12,276 nt of DNA from an uncultured Bacilli bacterium. GTDB lineage: Bacteria > Bacillota_I > Bacilli_A > RF39 > UBA660. The notes beneath the pieces were generated by a model. The model saw nothing but the letters and a program-made list of their open reading frames with translations. It searched no databases and had not been told where the DNA came from. The stretch's first letter is position 1. The number at the start of each line of letters is the position of its first letter. Below, in pieces: positions 12,226 through 12,276 of this stretch. A program made the position numbers and the translations under genes. The stretch is taken from assembly GCA_910586425.1 (NCBI GenBank), contig CAJUHL010000043.1, forward strand, positions 1 to 12,276, in the 5' to 3' direction.

Positions 12226-12276
12226 TCCCCTGAAGAGTCTTTGAAAATTAAGACGAAATCCCCACAAGAGGGGATC
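12226..12276 (+). terminator. Hairpins after the 61-aa gene, terminator cut by the window edge
   Basis: GTCTT/AAGAC (12237-12254) and ATCCCC/GGGGAT (12258-12275) form two stems. An earlier ATCCCC at 12225-12230 could replace the left arm of the second stem. Whether a T-run follows is outside the window. Confidence 0.45.

Overview
The window is AT-rich and reads as a mobile or extrachromosomal segment from a Gram-positive gut-type Firmicute, most likely Lachnospiraceae/Clostridia. The basis is strong AGGAGG-type ribosome sites, an Rpn-family fragment of a type common in that family, HU paralogues, a J-domain protein typical of Firmicute conjugative elements, a phage-style HNH endonuclease and a Cro/CI-like switch. 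No integrase, relaxase, replicase, tRNA, rRNA, IS or CRISPR array is visible, so plasmid, ICE and prophage cannot be told apart.

Layout. (1) 1-615: 3'-truncated Rpn-like gene, then AT-rich direct repeats, possibly an insertion border. (2) 616-2763: rightward small genes, including a divergent HU-like protein, an unknown, a canonical HU, a Cys-rich protein and another unknown. (3) 2764-3529: no convincing gene; hairpins and interleaved inverted repeats. (4) 3530-5135: a 55-aa protein and a 467-aa protein of unknown function. (5) 5136-6890: about 1.75 kb with no gene but a dense train of about 35 short hairpins; candidate giant structured RNA. (6) 6891-7895: NUMOD4/HNH endonuclease with a strong terminator. 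(7) 8079-8612: four-helix membrane protein. (8) 8613-9240: second structured noncoding block with a 22-bp stem and three related modules; 9241-9575 is G-poor and unstructured. (9) 9642-11251: leftward genes (unknown, J-domain, unknown, a 36-aa mini-ORF, unknown). (10) 11313-12276: control region with an XRE-family repressor, inverted copies of one promoter/operator, three operator-like sites phased at 34 bp, and a rightward 61-aa gene.

How the parts may work together (inference). The XRE protein probably binds the repeated GTAAACTAATAGGTGTA-type sites and represses both the 61-aa gene and an upstream promoter of the leftward operon. The leader made only from that upstream promoter is complementary to the intrinsic terminator after the first leftward gene, so promoter choice could decide readthrough into the J-domain operon. 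The hairpin blocks carry many more G.T than A.C exceptions in their + strand stems, as expected if they act as + strand RNA. They are the best candidate here for an undescribed system.
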